From Psychrobacter sp. (GTDB lineage: Bacteria; Pseudomonadota; Gammaproteobacteria; Pseudomonadales; Moraxellaceae), in assembly GCA_029256865.1 (NCBI GenBank), contig JARIEH010000158.1:1-12566 (forward strand): a stretch of DNA of 12,566 bases. The letters are read 5' to 3'. Below the pieces are notes generated by a model. That model was not told where the DNA came from. It saw nothing but the letters and a program-made list of their open reading frames with translations, and ran no database searches. How positions within the stretch are numbered: position 1 is the first letter of the stretch; every line of letters begins with the position of its first letter. Made by a program: the position numbers and the translations under genes. Below are positions 1 through 6,602 of this stretch, in pieces.

Positions 1-1
1 C

Positions 2-17
2 CATGATTGAGCTCCTT
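2..17 (-). promoter_or_regulatory. ribosome-binding site and start codon of a gene running off the left edge
   Basis: Read on the minus strand, an AAGGAG Shine-Dalgarno (12-17) stands seven bases before an ATG (2-4). Only the start codon is inside the window, so the product cannot be named. Its orientation matches the whole left block, which suggests that the minus-strand module continues to the left. The start is inferred only from the RBS-ATG spacing. Confidence 0.45.
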
Positions 18-100
18 GTGAGTAATTGAGAGCATTTCCTCTCATACTCATAGCGAGTCCTATAAATTTTTACTGCATCCGATGCTGTCCTATCACCATA

Positions 101-114
101 AAAACAGCTGTTTT
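101..114. repeat. 14-base perfect palindrome AAAACAGCTGTTTT
   Basis: This is a perfect dyad about 100 bases upstream of the minus-strand start codon at position 4 and just after a terminator hairpin (in the minus-strand direction). Its position, between the terminator of one gene and the start of the next, would suit a repressor operator or part of a promoter. No regulator can be named. Confidence 0.4.
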
Positions 115-121
115 AGATCAC

Positions 122-154
122 AAAAAAAGGAACTGATTTACTCAGTTCCTTTTT
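122..154 (-). terminator. bidirectional intrinsic terminator
   Basis: An eight-base-pair stem (129-136 GGAACTGA with 142-149 TCAGTTCC, loop TTTAC) is flanked by an A-run on the left and a T-run on the right. Either strand therefore gives a hairpin followed by U's. It lies just past the end of the broken metal-binding-protein gene (stop at 180-182), which it probably terminates. Confidence 0.8.
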
Positions 155-179
155 ATGCCGCTTATCTGTCTTAACCGCT

Positions 180-479
180 TTAACTCACAGCCGTCACACT
201 TTGCCGTAGTCCCTGCTCAATGCTGCACATCTCATGAGTGGCTAGCCCATTTTGTCTGTGTTCTTGCTGCTGTTGATTAGTGTCACTACTCTCAACAGGG
301 TAAAACTCTTCAATAGCGGCAAGTGCCTCATCACTATCGATCTCAAAGGCTGAGTTCACATATCCTTGTTTGGCGACTGCTTCTAAGGCGGCTTGATCAA
401 AGCCGTGTTCGCTCAGCTCACGATCAATTGCTCCAGCGTGTTGTACTGCATCCTTAAGCGTGACGCCCTCACGCAGGGT
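180..479 (-). pseudogene. detached 3' part of the 'hydrolase or metal-binding' protein gene
   Basis: After the TAA at 480-482 the same minus-strand frame stays open for 99 codons, ending at a stop at 180-182. The translation begins TLREGVTLKDAVQHAG and contains an acidic stretch with FEIDSDEALAAIEEFYP. It has no ATG, and no usable start with an RBS is visible. From family knowledge, full-length members are about 300 residues, and after the VD that ends the upstream ORF they continue with a Leu and a segment like this one. This stretch is thus most simply the original C-terminal third, cut off by a single TTA-to-TAA change. It is probably untranslated unless the stop is read through. Confidence 0.75.
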
Positions 480-1091
480 TTAATCCACAAAGTAAATCGG
501 CGTGCGATAGCTTTGCGTGGTGCTTTTACCCCTTAAGGTGAGTTGCAGCGGTAGACACGACAGCTTATTGCCTGACACCGCAGCAAAGTAGCTTAAGCGT
601 GCGGCTAACGTTCTAATACTATTAAAGCCCGTGGTGCGAAAGATAAAGGTGCCCAGCTCATCGTCTTCACTGAGATTGACGTATAGCCTGCCATAAGGCT
701 TACAAGCACCGCCTTGCGCTAGTGGGCATCGATCAGGGGATGGACATGGATGCTGCTCAACACCTTGACTGGTTCGTCGTTGGCATTGCTCACCGTCACC
801 CACGCATAACGGTCTCCCTGTTTGCCTATCAAATAGTGTGTACTCCGCTCGTAAATTAAGCTCAGGATCATTGAACAGCATGCGTACGGGTATTTGTCTG
901 AGCTTATCGGTTGTACCCTTACGCAGCTTTGCATTAAGTGGATGATTGACCCAGCCATCCTTATTCTGCACTTGGCTGGTAATGGTGAATTGATCGTCTT
1001 TAGCAGGGAGACGTTTGCCATCTTTTTGAATGACACGGCCAATGCTAATACGGCCTAATACGGGCGGGGTTATCGTGAGACCTTTAATCAT
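480..1091 (-). CDS. phage/ICE 'hydrolase or metal-binding' family protein, truncated by a nonsense codon
   Basis: The product is 203 residues, starting at an ATG with AAGGAATATCACC in front. It matches what I recall of proteins annotated 'hydrolase or metal-binding protein' in Pseudomonas and Acinetobacter islands. The start MIKGLTITPPVLGRISIGR, the FNDPELNLRAEY stretch, and the cysteine cluster C96, C103, C116, C122 and C130 are the main marks. The Cys cluster suggests a structural zinc site; no catalytic residues are evident and the biochemical role is unproven. Members sit beside YqaJ exonuclease and DUF932 genes, as here, which suggests a part in element DNA processing. The frame is interrupted at 480-482, so the product lacks the usual last third. 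The conserved core with GFNSIRTLAARLSYF remains intact, so the fragment could still fold. Confidence 0.8.
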   Translation of the reverse strand: MIKGLTITPPVLGRISIGRVIQKDGKRLPAKDDQFTITSQVQNKDGWVNHPLNAKLRKGTTDKLRQIPVRMLFNDPELNLRAEYTLFDRQTGRPLCVGDGEQCQRRTSQGVEQHPCPSPDRCPLAQGGACKPYGRLYVNLSEDDELGTFIFRTTGFNSIRTLAARLSYFAAVSGNKLSCLPLQLTLRGKSTTQSYRTPIYFVD

Positions 1092-1132
1092 GGTGATATT
1101 CCTTATGTGTTTAATAAAATATGTTGAGCCAT

Positions 1133-1160
1133 AAAAAAGCCCACCTTTGATAGGTGGGCT
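1133..1160 (-). terminator. intrinsic terminator after the YqaJ-like gene
   Basis: A nine-base-pair stem (1138-1146 AGCCCACCT with 1152-1160 AGGTGGGCT, loop TTGAT) is followed on the minus strand by a T-run (complement of 1133-1138). It lies between the YqaJ-like gene and the start at 1091, about 40 bases before that start. The downstream gene therefore needs its own promoter or readthrough. Confidence 0.85.
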
Positions 1161-1217
1161 GTTATGCGCTTGTTTCGACTGGTGGATTTCTGTATTGATG
1201 ATTGAGTGATCTTTCGC

Positions 1218-2321
1218 TTAGTCATTAAGCACAACAAAGCGTCTGCTGCCTTGCTTTGTTTTACTGAATTTAGCCAACAGCTCAGGATGGGCTTTAATGA
1301 CGGCTTTGCTATCGAGACCGATACTGTCTTTCGAGCGCTTCCAAGAGATCGCGCCCATCGAAAACACCGCAATCTCGTTATCGGCAATCAGCGTTTGCAG
1401 CTGATGTTTCACTTGGTCATGACGCTGCTCTAGCTCCTGCATGTCATCACGGTAGCTCAGCAATTGCTCAAACAACTTATTGGCACCATCATCATCCGTC
1501 AGATCAACCTTGCTTGACGGCTTAGGGATGGGATAAAGCAGTTTCAGTGCCCGAGCAGCTGACTCGCTATGATCGGGCGTTGGCGGTGTGTCTGTCTGCA
1601 CATACTGCCAGAACAGACGTTCGTGCTCGATGATGGACTCAATCAAACGCTCATCACGCTCAACCTTATAAATCTTCGCCTCGTGACCGCATAGCAGCAC
1701 ACAGATATGCGCTGCCTGTTTGCCAGTGACTGCTAGCTGATGCTGTACTTGACATGTGACGTATAACGGCACACCATGCTTCCATAGCTTGGCACCATGT
1801 TCCCCTGCGGTTTTACATTCAAGTATCTGTACTTCATCGCTACCTGTAATGGCATAGTCTAAATTAGCCAGCATAAAGGCTTTATCAGGATCAGGATGCT
1901 GCAAGATGGCATTGACGCGGCGCACCTTATTGCCTGTATGTTCTTGATAGTATTTTGCCACCATCGGCTCTAAGGTATTGCCCCAGTAAAGCGGTGAATA
2001 ACCCTCGATGCTCTCATCGATGTCGGATGTCATGCGTCCTGTCTTAATCATCCATAATTCCAGCATAGAGAGATAGGGATGGATACCACAAGCGGCAGCA
2101 GCATCAGAGCTGCCAATGCCTTGCTTACGAACAGCTAACCACTCTTCACGGCTTAAGTCTTTGGTGTTAACCAAACGCTTAGCAGTCGTTGAAGTATTAG
2201 ATTGGGCAGGTTTATCAGCAGTATCATTTTGCTTGCTTTTCACTACCGCTGGTTTAAGCCTAACGGTGGCACGTTTGGCTTGTCTTGGCTGAGTAATGCT
2301 GTTTAATGCGATCATGTTCAT
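1218..2321 (-). CDS. YqaJ-like viral recombinase / lambda-Exo family nuclease
   Basis: The product is 367 residues. The ATG at 2321 is preferred to an in-frame upstream start at 2384 because GAAGGA stands just before it and the extra upstream segment would span the preceding terminator. Residues 58-243 form the YqaJ nuclease domain: REEWLAVRKQGIGSSDAAA, then E118 in GNTLEPM, D155 in ANLDYAI, and the E168-x-K170 pair in LECKTAG, followed by QVQHQLAVTG. These are the metal-binding and catalytic residues of the PD-(D/E)XK fold. Family members are 5'-to-3' double-strand DNA exonucleases that make single-stranded tails for a phage-type annealing protein. No Bet/RecT partner is in the window. About 50 polar N-terminal residues and a predicted helical C-terminal region (280-315) lie outside the core. 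It is flanked by terminators on both sides. The family call is firm; the partner is unknown. Confidence 0.92.
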   Translation of the reverse strand: MNMIALNSITQPRQAKRATVRLKPAVVKSKQNDTADKPAQSNTSTTAKRLVNTKDLSREEWLAVRKQGIGSSDAAAACGIHPYLSMLELWMIKTGRMTSDIDESIEGYSPLYWGNTLEPMVAKYYQEHTGNKVRRVNAILQHPDPDKAFMLANLDYAITGSDEVQILECKTAGEHGAKLWKHGVPLYVTCQVQHQLAVTGKQAAHICVLLCGHEAKIYKVERDERLIESIIEHERLFWQYVQTDTPPTPDHSESAARALKLLYPIPKPSSKVDLTDDDGANKLFEQLLSYRDDMQELEQRHDQVKHQLQTLIADNEIAVFSMGAISWKRSKDSIGLDSKAVIKAHPELLAKFSKTKQGSRRFVVLND

Positions 2322-2373
2322 GGTAAATTCCTTCGTTAAATTGATTATTGGTATTAAATGAAATAAACGGCAT

Positions 2374-2400
2374 AAAAAAACCACGCTTTAAGGCGTGGTT
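2374..2400 (-). terminator. intrinsic terminator after the DUF932 gene
   Basis: An eight-base-pair stem (2379-2386 AACCACGC with 2393-2400 GCGTGGTT, loop TTTAAG) leads into a seven-T run on the minus strand. It lies between the DUF932 gene and the YqaJ-like gene, about 50 bases before the latter's start. Confidence 0.85.
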
Positions 2401-2431
2401 GATTGTATTGTCAGACTTTAAACGTGGCTGG

Positions 2432-3424
2432 TTAAGCCAGCATCAGTAAGGATTCCTCTAAACCCTTTTGTTTAAGCTTAGCGCCAGAGCCAAACCAAGC
2501 ACCGTCTAATCGATGGTCTCTCGACATCGCCCTGCGTTCGTGATCGACGTATTCAGTGATACTACATAGTAAGCCGTAAGCGGTGTCTTTAGCAGCGTCG
2601 AGATCGGCTCCGCGACCTTGACCGTTAAACATGTTCATCACCTGATTCATGGCTTTAGCATTGGGCACGGAATCTTTCTCCTTCTTAGCACGGTTAAACA
2701 GAATGAGGTCATTGTCCTGATCGTTGAATACCCGGCTTAAATAATTGGCGGCTTCCGCTTGAGTGACTCGGCGCTGGGTGAGCTGCTTCATCTCATAGCT
2801 GTGTTCATCCCATTGCTTCACCGATACGCCTAATTGCTGCTTGACCTTGTCCGCATCAAACGAGGTGCTATGCGGTACTTTCACTACGCCTCCTGAACCA
2901 TTCGCTAAACTGATTGCTAGGGTGTTATTGCAGACTACACGTATCGATGTGAACTGAGCAGTAGTCGCTAGCGTGCCGTCACAAGCGGTTGCAAGAAGCA
3001 AGTAGCCATTACTGACATCTTTGCCCTTAAGGGTTGCTGACTGGCCTGTACGGGCGAGTGCCCATAGCTTACGACCACCCTTTAAGACACCTGCGGTTTC
3101 CAATTCAAAGTCAGACTGCTCGGTAAGATCACGATAGAACTCTAGGATTGCGCGGGGCTGCACTTCTTGATAGCGTTGGCTGACGACTGATAACGGCTCG
3201 AAGTTATCTGAGCGGTATAACACCTTCTGTTCAGCAAAGGGCAAGATAAGACTGTGGCCTTTTTCGTTGTTAGCCATATAGCTGACGTCTGAGGATTCAA
3301 TACGCCAGTCCATACCCGCTTGCTTTGCCCAAACTTCAATAGGTTGCTTAGGGGCAAGCTCGTTACCTAGACCATGCCATGGGGTATCGTTTACGTAGGC
3401 CATAGTGTCGATTAAATGTGCCAT
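2432..3424 (-). CDS. DUF932 / phage-plasmid-like protein (TIGR03299 type)
   Basis: The product is 330 residues, the usual length of this family. The ATG is preceded by AAAAGGAATATTCTT, a good RBS. Recognition rests on the N-terminal MAYVNDTPWHGLGNELAP, the GLLCSITEYVDHERRAMSRD segment and the FTSIRVVCNNTLAISL core, all typical of DUF932 proteins in phages, plasmids and ICEs. The biochemical function is not established; members commonly travel with YqaJ-type nucleases, as here, and are presumed to act in DNA recombination or replication of the element. It has no signal peptide or membrane segment. It follows the zinc-ribbon gene after only about 50 bases with no terminator between them, so these two are the one likely co-transcribed pair in the block. 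Confidence 0.92.
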   Translation of the reverse strand: MAHLIDTMAYVNDTPWHGLGNELAPKQPIEVWAKQAGMDWRIESSDVSYMANNEKGHSLILPFAEQKVLYRSDNFEPLSVVSQRYQEVQPRAILEFYRDLTEQSDFELETAGVLKGGRKLWALARTGQSATLKGKDVSNGYLLLATACDGTLATTAQFTSIRVVCNNTLAISLANGSGGVVKVPHSTSFDADKVKQQLGVSVKQWDEHSYEMKQLTQRRVTQAEAANYLSRVFNDQDNDLILFNRAKKEKDSVPNAKAMNQVMNMFNGQGRGADLDAAKDTAYGLLCSITEYVDHERRAMSRDHRLDGAWFGSGAKLKQKGLEESLLMLA

Positions 3425-3474
3425 AAGAATATTCCTTTTAGGTTTGATTGGTTAAGTAAATTAATGATTGATAG

Positions 3475-3756
3475 TTAGTTAAAAGCCGTAAACACATGCG
3501 TACAGTCACTACAGCGATAAAGCTTGTTGCCCGGCATCGGTAGTAAGCGATTAGACTTAGTCACCTCAGCAATGGACGCCAGTACCGATCCTGCAATAAC
3601 GCCTATAGACGGATGCACTTTGAATGACTGGCATAGACTGATGCCAAGGCTAACCAACACCTCAGGTGCGCACAGCGCGTCGATACGGTTGTTACTATTA
3701 GCATCCGTCATCTCGTAAACGTCAGCTGACTGACAGCGTGGACAGTTTGGTCTCAT
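3475..3756 (-). CDS. small zinc-ribbon-like protein
   Basis: The product is 93 residues with a strong RBS (AAGGAG, then TCCTT before the ATG). Cysteine pairs C5/C8 (CPRC) and C82/C85 (CSDC) sit at the two ends and could form one zinc ribbon. Between them lies a Gly/Ala-rich hydrophobic stretch, residues 51-64 (IGVIAGSVLASIAE), which could insert in a membrane or pack as a helix. I do not recognise a named family. Similar short zinc-ribbon proteins occur beside DUF932 genes in mobile elements. A terminator lies about 25 bases before the start, leaving little room for a promoter. It is probably transcribed with DUF932 downstream. Confidence 0.7.
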   Translation of the reverse strand: MRPNCPRCQSADVYEMTDANSNNRIDALCAPEVLVSLGISLCQSFKVHPSIGVIAGSVLASIAEVTKSNRLLPMPGNKLYRCSDCTHVFTAFN

Positions 3757-3780
3757 AAGGACTCCTTAAATTTAAGCCAT

Positions 3781-3809
3781 AAAAAAAGGCCTGCGATTAA
3801 GCAGACCTT
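3781..3809 (-). terminator. intrinsic terminator between the Gp2-like locus and the zinc-ribbon gene
   Basis: A nine-base-pair stem with one G-T pair (3786-3794 AAGGCCTGC with 3801-3809 GCAGACCTT, loop GATTAA) is followed by a seven-T run on the minus strand. It ends only about 25 bases before the zinc-ribbon start codon, so it could act as an attenuator for the genes at 3756 and below. Confidence 0.8.
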
Positions 3810-3918
3810 GATATAGGAGATAGTATTAGAGTGACCGCTTATAGAATATAAGCAGTCTGATCTCACGATTGTAGTATGTATCTGAAATTGCTTTGTTATT
3901 GACTCTGTTAACTACCAC

Positions 3919-4320
3919 TTAAACCCTAGGATAATTACCATGTCCAAAGGTACGCATTTTTGGCGGCCAAGCTTTTAAACGCTGCTCGTACTTGTCAGGG
4001 CGGGTAAGATACAACGCTGCATTGATAGCATTATTAACCTCTAAAGGCCTATTCTTATGTATCATCCCAACACCGAGTATACCCAGTCGCTCATAAACTT
4101 GTTTTTGCTCCGTAGTATTGCAGTTATGATACCGACCTAAATCATCTGTTATCTCAAGCCACCTCTTACAAACTGCATCGCCTAAATACCAGTCTTTTTG
4201 ACGCTTGTCGCCGTTATAAATCAATAACAGATGACAGTGTAGTCCGCCAGTCTCAACCCCTTGCTCTATCGCCCAGGTGTAACCCCTTAACTCTTCGAAA
4301 CAGCCTTTGTCACTATCCAT
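3919..4320 (-). pseudogene. C-terminal half of a split Inovirus Gp2 / YagK-YfjJ family protein
   Basis: The 133-codon frame holds the C-terminal half of the YagK/YfjJ (Inovirus Gp2) domain. It has GGLHCHLLLIYNG, a His-x-His motif of the HUH type, then YHNCN, INAALYLTRP with a candidate catalytic Tyr, and the terminal RTFGHGNYPR typical of the family. In this family a Lys often follows the Tyr as YLxK; here it is Arg. The frame stays open upstream to 4390, but the ATG at 4318-4320 lies inside the domain and has no convincing RBS. The first part of the domain is in another frame just upstream (4328-4861). This is therefore one gene broken by a frameshift rather than an independent gene. Gp2-type proteins are linked to initiation of phage or plasmid DNA replication; that role is inferred here. 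Confidence 0.8.
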
Positions 4321-4327
4321 ATTGCTG

Positions 4328-4861
4328 TTAGCTTTTCTTTTTCTTTCTTTCTTTCTCCCTATCTCTTTGGATTGTTTCCATAAGCTGATTCATAAGACCC
4401 TGAAACGCTTCCACACCTACCAGATGCGCAAACTCTAACTCTATTTTAAGATCGACTCTCACGATAAGTACACGTGAATATTTGCCTAAAAAGTAACTCA
4501 TATACTTTTCAAGTGACTGGCTATTGCGCTGTTCTTGAAAAGCAAAGTCCGTCTTAGCAGTGGCGAATTCATACTGATAAAAACTCAGTGCATGTAAAAA
4601 CCTCTGTGTCATATCCCCATCCCAAGTAATTTCATTGGGATAGCAGTTGCCACAAACGAGGTAACAACTGCCTATAAACCATCTTATCGAATGGGTGTAT
4701 TCCAATTCGTTATTGTAGAGCTGCGTCATTGGTTGATAGTAGAGATTCAACTGCTCACTGATTTGTTGAATGCTAAGTATGATTTTTGGATTAAGTATAT
4801 CGCTTACGAGTTTGTCGACTTTAGCGACTACTCTGTCATGGCTTAAGTATGGAATGATCAT
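4328..4861 (-). pseudogene. N-terminal half of a split Inovirus Gp2 / YagK-YfjJ family protein
   Basis: The 177-codon frame begins at ATG 4859-4861, with AAGG nine bases upstream inside a hairpin. Residues 125-145 (LGKYSRVLIVRVDLKIEL) are the opening strand of the YagK/YfjJ domain, which normally continues into the HxH segment now found in the next frame. The frame ends in a Lys/Arg/Glu run at a CTTT-repeat tract and a stop at 4328-4330. Adding one base (or skipping four) in the tract would join the halves into a protein of roughly 310 residues. The N-terminal 120 residues are helical with no recognised domain. It could be a decayed gene, a phase-variable gene or a sequencing error. Its neighbour on the other side is a 550-base control region. 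Confidence 0.78.
4333..4356. repeat. T-rich CTTT tetranucleotide tract at the frameshift site
   Basis: The plus strand reads TTTT C TTTTT C, then three CTTT units (4343-4354) and CT. On the coding strand it is a GAAA repeat encoding Lys, Arg and Glu. The two halves of the Gp2-like gene change frame exactly here. The shift needed is +1 in the coding direction, which gain of one four-base unit would produce. Confidence 0.75.
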
Positions 4862-4869
4862 TTTATAAT

Positions 4870-4899
4870 GCCTTAGGTTATGTGTTCATAATCTAAGGC
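4870..4899 (-). promoter_or_regulatory. hairpin sequestering the ribosome-binding site of the Gp2-like gene
   Basis: GCCTTAGGTTATG (4870-4882) pairs with CATAATCTAAGGC (4887-4899) over 13 positions with one mismatch and a TGTT loop. In the minus-strand mRNA the AAGG at 4871-4874, nine bases before the start codon, lies in the 3' arm. A folded leader would hide the RBS. The same dyad could instead be a DNA operator for an autoregulator. Confidence 0.6.
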
Positions 4900-5278
4900 A
4901 ACTAGATATCTTTTTACTGACGTCGTTTGGTTGAGCCAAACAACTCGGATGTATAGAGGATTATATTAATAGTATTATTTACCGGATCGGCAATCGGTAA
5001 AGAAATGCGCTACTGCGAGAAGGTGGGTTTATCATACACCCGTATAGGTGGGGTTTTGTTACTTGGGGAGTTACGTAAATATCTATAATTATAAAATGGG
5101 AATTTTATCTATCAAAACCCCAGAAAAAAGCCATCAGGTTATCTGCTCAAATAGTATTTTTGCAGCATGGTATTTGCGAAATAATTTGCTATACCAATCA
5201 AAATTATGGCTTATTTTTTATTAAAAAGGCCTCGGTTTTAAGTACTCTTAGGCACTCAAATACCATATCCATATGAAA

Positions 5279-5307
5279 AAATATATAGTAGTATAGGCTA
5301 TATATTT
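5279..5307. repeat. ten-base perfect inverted repeat
   Basis: AAATATATAG (5279-5288) and CTATATATTT (5298-5307) are perfect inverted copies separated by nine bases. They lie about 105 bases before the start of the 350-residue unknown protein. The element could be an operator or an easily melted cruciform; its low complexity lowers its weight. Confidence 0.5.
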
Positions 5308-5412
5308 ACTAGGTAATGATGTGAAAAATCTATAGAAGTATATGTAATTACTTTTTATGTCATAGAAATACGACTGAATTGCATAAATTTACGAGCTAAT
5401 AAGGGCCGTTAT

Positions 5413-6465
5413 ATGAACTATCATAATGCTGAAAATCGTCAAATTTATGTCCCTCTTGATCAGTATGGTCAGCCTCTAGTACCAGTTAACAATGTTCAAG
5501 GTTCACATGTAAACCAGAATCATCAGCCATCACCTATTCTCATTACAAGGGATGAGGTTTTAAAGAAGATTAAGAAGATTGAGGCAAATACTGCTAAACA
5601 GCTACTGTTTTATGAATCGTTAATAACGAGAAGGCCAAAGCTATTTTTTGACTTTGATAATGACGATGCATACAATTTTTTAACTGATCAGATGCTTACT
5701 TACCCTAATGCAATTCAGCAACTAGATTATTTAATTTCAATAAAAACATATAGCTCTATATCAGATTCGTTTTTAACTTGGTTCTCTGATGATTTACGGG
5801 CAGGATTATATTTTTCATCATATGTAGATCTGGAGTGGTATCAAGATTGTTTTTATGGAGGTACAGAGTTTTTACACTGGATAAAATCAATTATCAAAAT
5901 ATCAACTCTAGAAATAGGAAATCATATTTCGATTAAACCAAACTTTGATACCAACCAAAACTTGAGAGAGTCAAATATTAGAAACTTAAGTACTATGAAG
6001 AGACAATACCTAAATAATAGAACACGCCCTAATAAGATAGACTGGTTTGATTTAGAAGATACTGAACAAGTTAAATGGGGATATGATTATTTAGATGAGC
6101 GCAAAAAAATTACATTGAATGGTGTTTTTTTTCCTAAAACGATTAAGGATAAATATAATCTAGTTTTGGCTAGTATTGATATTGCAGATGATAAGGAAGT
6201 TAAACATACAGTGCCTAATGGAGAGAATGAATTAACTTTTACTCAGAGAGGCTATTTTATTTATAAGATGCGTCGGGCGTGGAATAGTATTTTAACCACA
6301 CGAAAGAAGTCTGAGCAAAAATCAAAGAGAATGATTACTGTTACTCCAAATAATTATGACATATTATTAAAGCTTAGCTCACATCAAAAACTATCAACTA
6401 ACAAAATGGTTAATAAGCTAATTGAAGATGAATACTCTTTGATGGGCGATCATATAAAAAGTTAA
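5413..6465 (+). CDS. protein of unknown function with a C-terminal ribbon-helix-helix-like domain
   Basis: The product is 350 residues, soluble, with no signal peptide. The ATG follows AAGGGCCGTTAT, a modest RBS. I do not recognise the main body (residues 45-300), which is rich in Asp, Asn, Phe and Tyr and looks helical and globular. The last 46 residues read RMITVTPNNYDILLKL, then STNKMVNKLIEDEY: one strand and two helices in the pattern of CopG/Arc-type ribbon-helix-helix DNA-binding domains. It may therefore bind DNA, perhaps the dyads in its own upstream region. It is more AT-rich than the genes to its left, suggesting separate acquisition. A related C-terminal fragment occurs at 10834-10947. 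Divergence from the Gp2-like gene suggests a replication, copy-control or partition role, but this is inference. Confidence 0.75.
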   Translation: MNYHNAENRQIYVPLDQYGQPLVPVNNVQGSHVNQNHQPSPILITRDEVLKKIKKIEANTAKQLLFYESLITRRPKLFFDFDNDDAYNFLTDQMLTYPNAIQQLDYLISIKTYSSISDSFLTWFSDDLRAGLYFSSYVDLEWYQDCFYGGTEFLHWIKSIIKISTLEIGNHISIKPNFDTNQNLRESNIRNLSTMKRQYLNNRTRPNKIDWFDLEDTEQVKWGYDYLDERKKITLNGVFFPKTIKDKYNLVLASIDIADDKEVKHTVPNGENELTFTQRGYFIYKMRRAWNSILTTRKKSEQKSKRMITVTPNNYDILLKLSSHQKLSTNKMVNKLIEDEYSLMGDHIKS

Positions 6466-6506
6466 TAGCTTTAGTTGAACCATAACTAACTGGTTTCAGG
6501 AATACA

Positions 6507-6537
6507 CTATAACCAAAAACGTGTTTTTTGGTTATAG
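6507..6537 (+). terminator. 13-base perfect inverted repeat, candidate terminator
   Basis: CTATAACCAAAAA (6507-6519) pairs perfectly with TTTTTGGTTATAG (6525-6537) around a five-base loop. It begins 42 bases after the stop of the 350-residue gene. The U-run sits inside the 3' arm and no further T-tract follows, so terminator function is plausible but not certain; it could instead be a protein-binding dyad. The convergent recombinase gene ends about 65 bases further on. Confidence 0.5.
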
Positions 6538-6602
6538 AGGTACGCGAAGACAAGATGAAAATCAATAAAAAAGTAGGTTTTATATTTAAAACATCTTAGA
6601 TG

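Larger units (their letters stand above)
4862..5412. other. AT-rich divergent control region with inverted repeats, possible origin
   Basis: This 551-base non-coding stretch separates the minus-strand Gp2-like gene from the plus-strand unknown gene. Besides the leader hairpin it holds GTTTGG/CCAAAC (4925-4941), TTTACCG/CGGTAAA (4978-5001), two GGTGGG direct repeats (5022 and 5047) with a CACC/GGTG pair between them, an ATAAAAT/ATTTTAT dyad near 5090-5109, and a ten-base perfect dyad (5279-5288 with 5298-5307). Dyads next to a Gp2-type gene fit a replication origin or nick site, but no known origin consensus is recognised. Both divergent promoters must also lie here. Confidence 0.45.

Noticed and set aside
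719..1042. 107-codon minus-strand open frame in another frame of the metal-binding-family gene
   Set aside because: It overlaps a well supported coding frame and shows no family signature or RBS.
4333..4345. Programmed -1 frameshift at an A AAA AAG-like slippery run in the Gp2-like gene
   Set aside because: A -1 shift from the upstream frame does not enter the frame of the C-terminal half; a +1 (or -2) change is needed, so the usual slippery-site mechanism does not explain the split.
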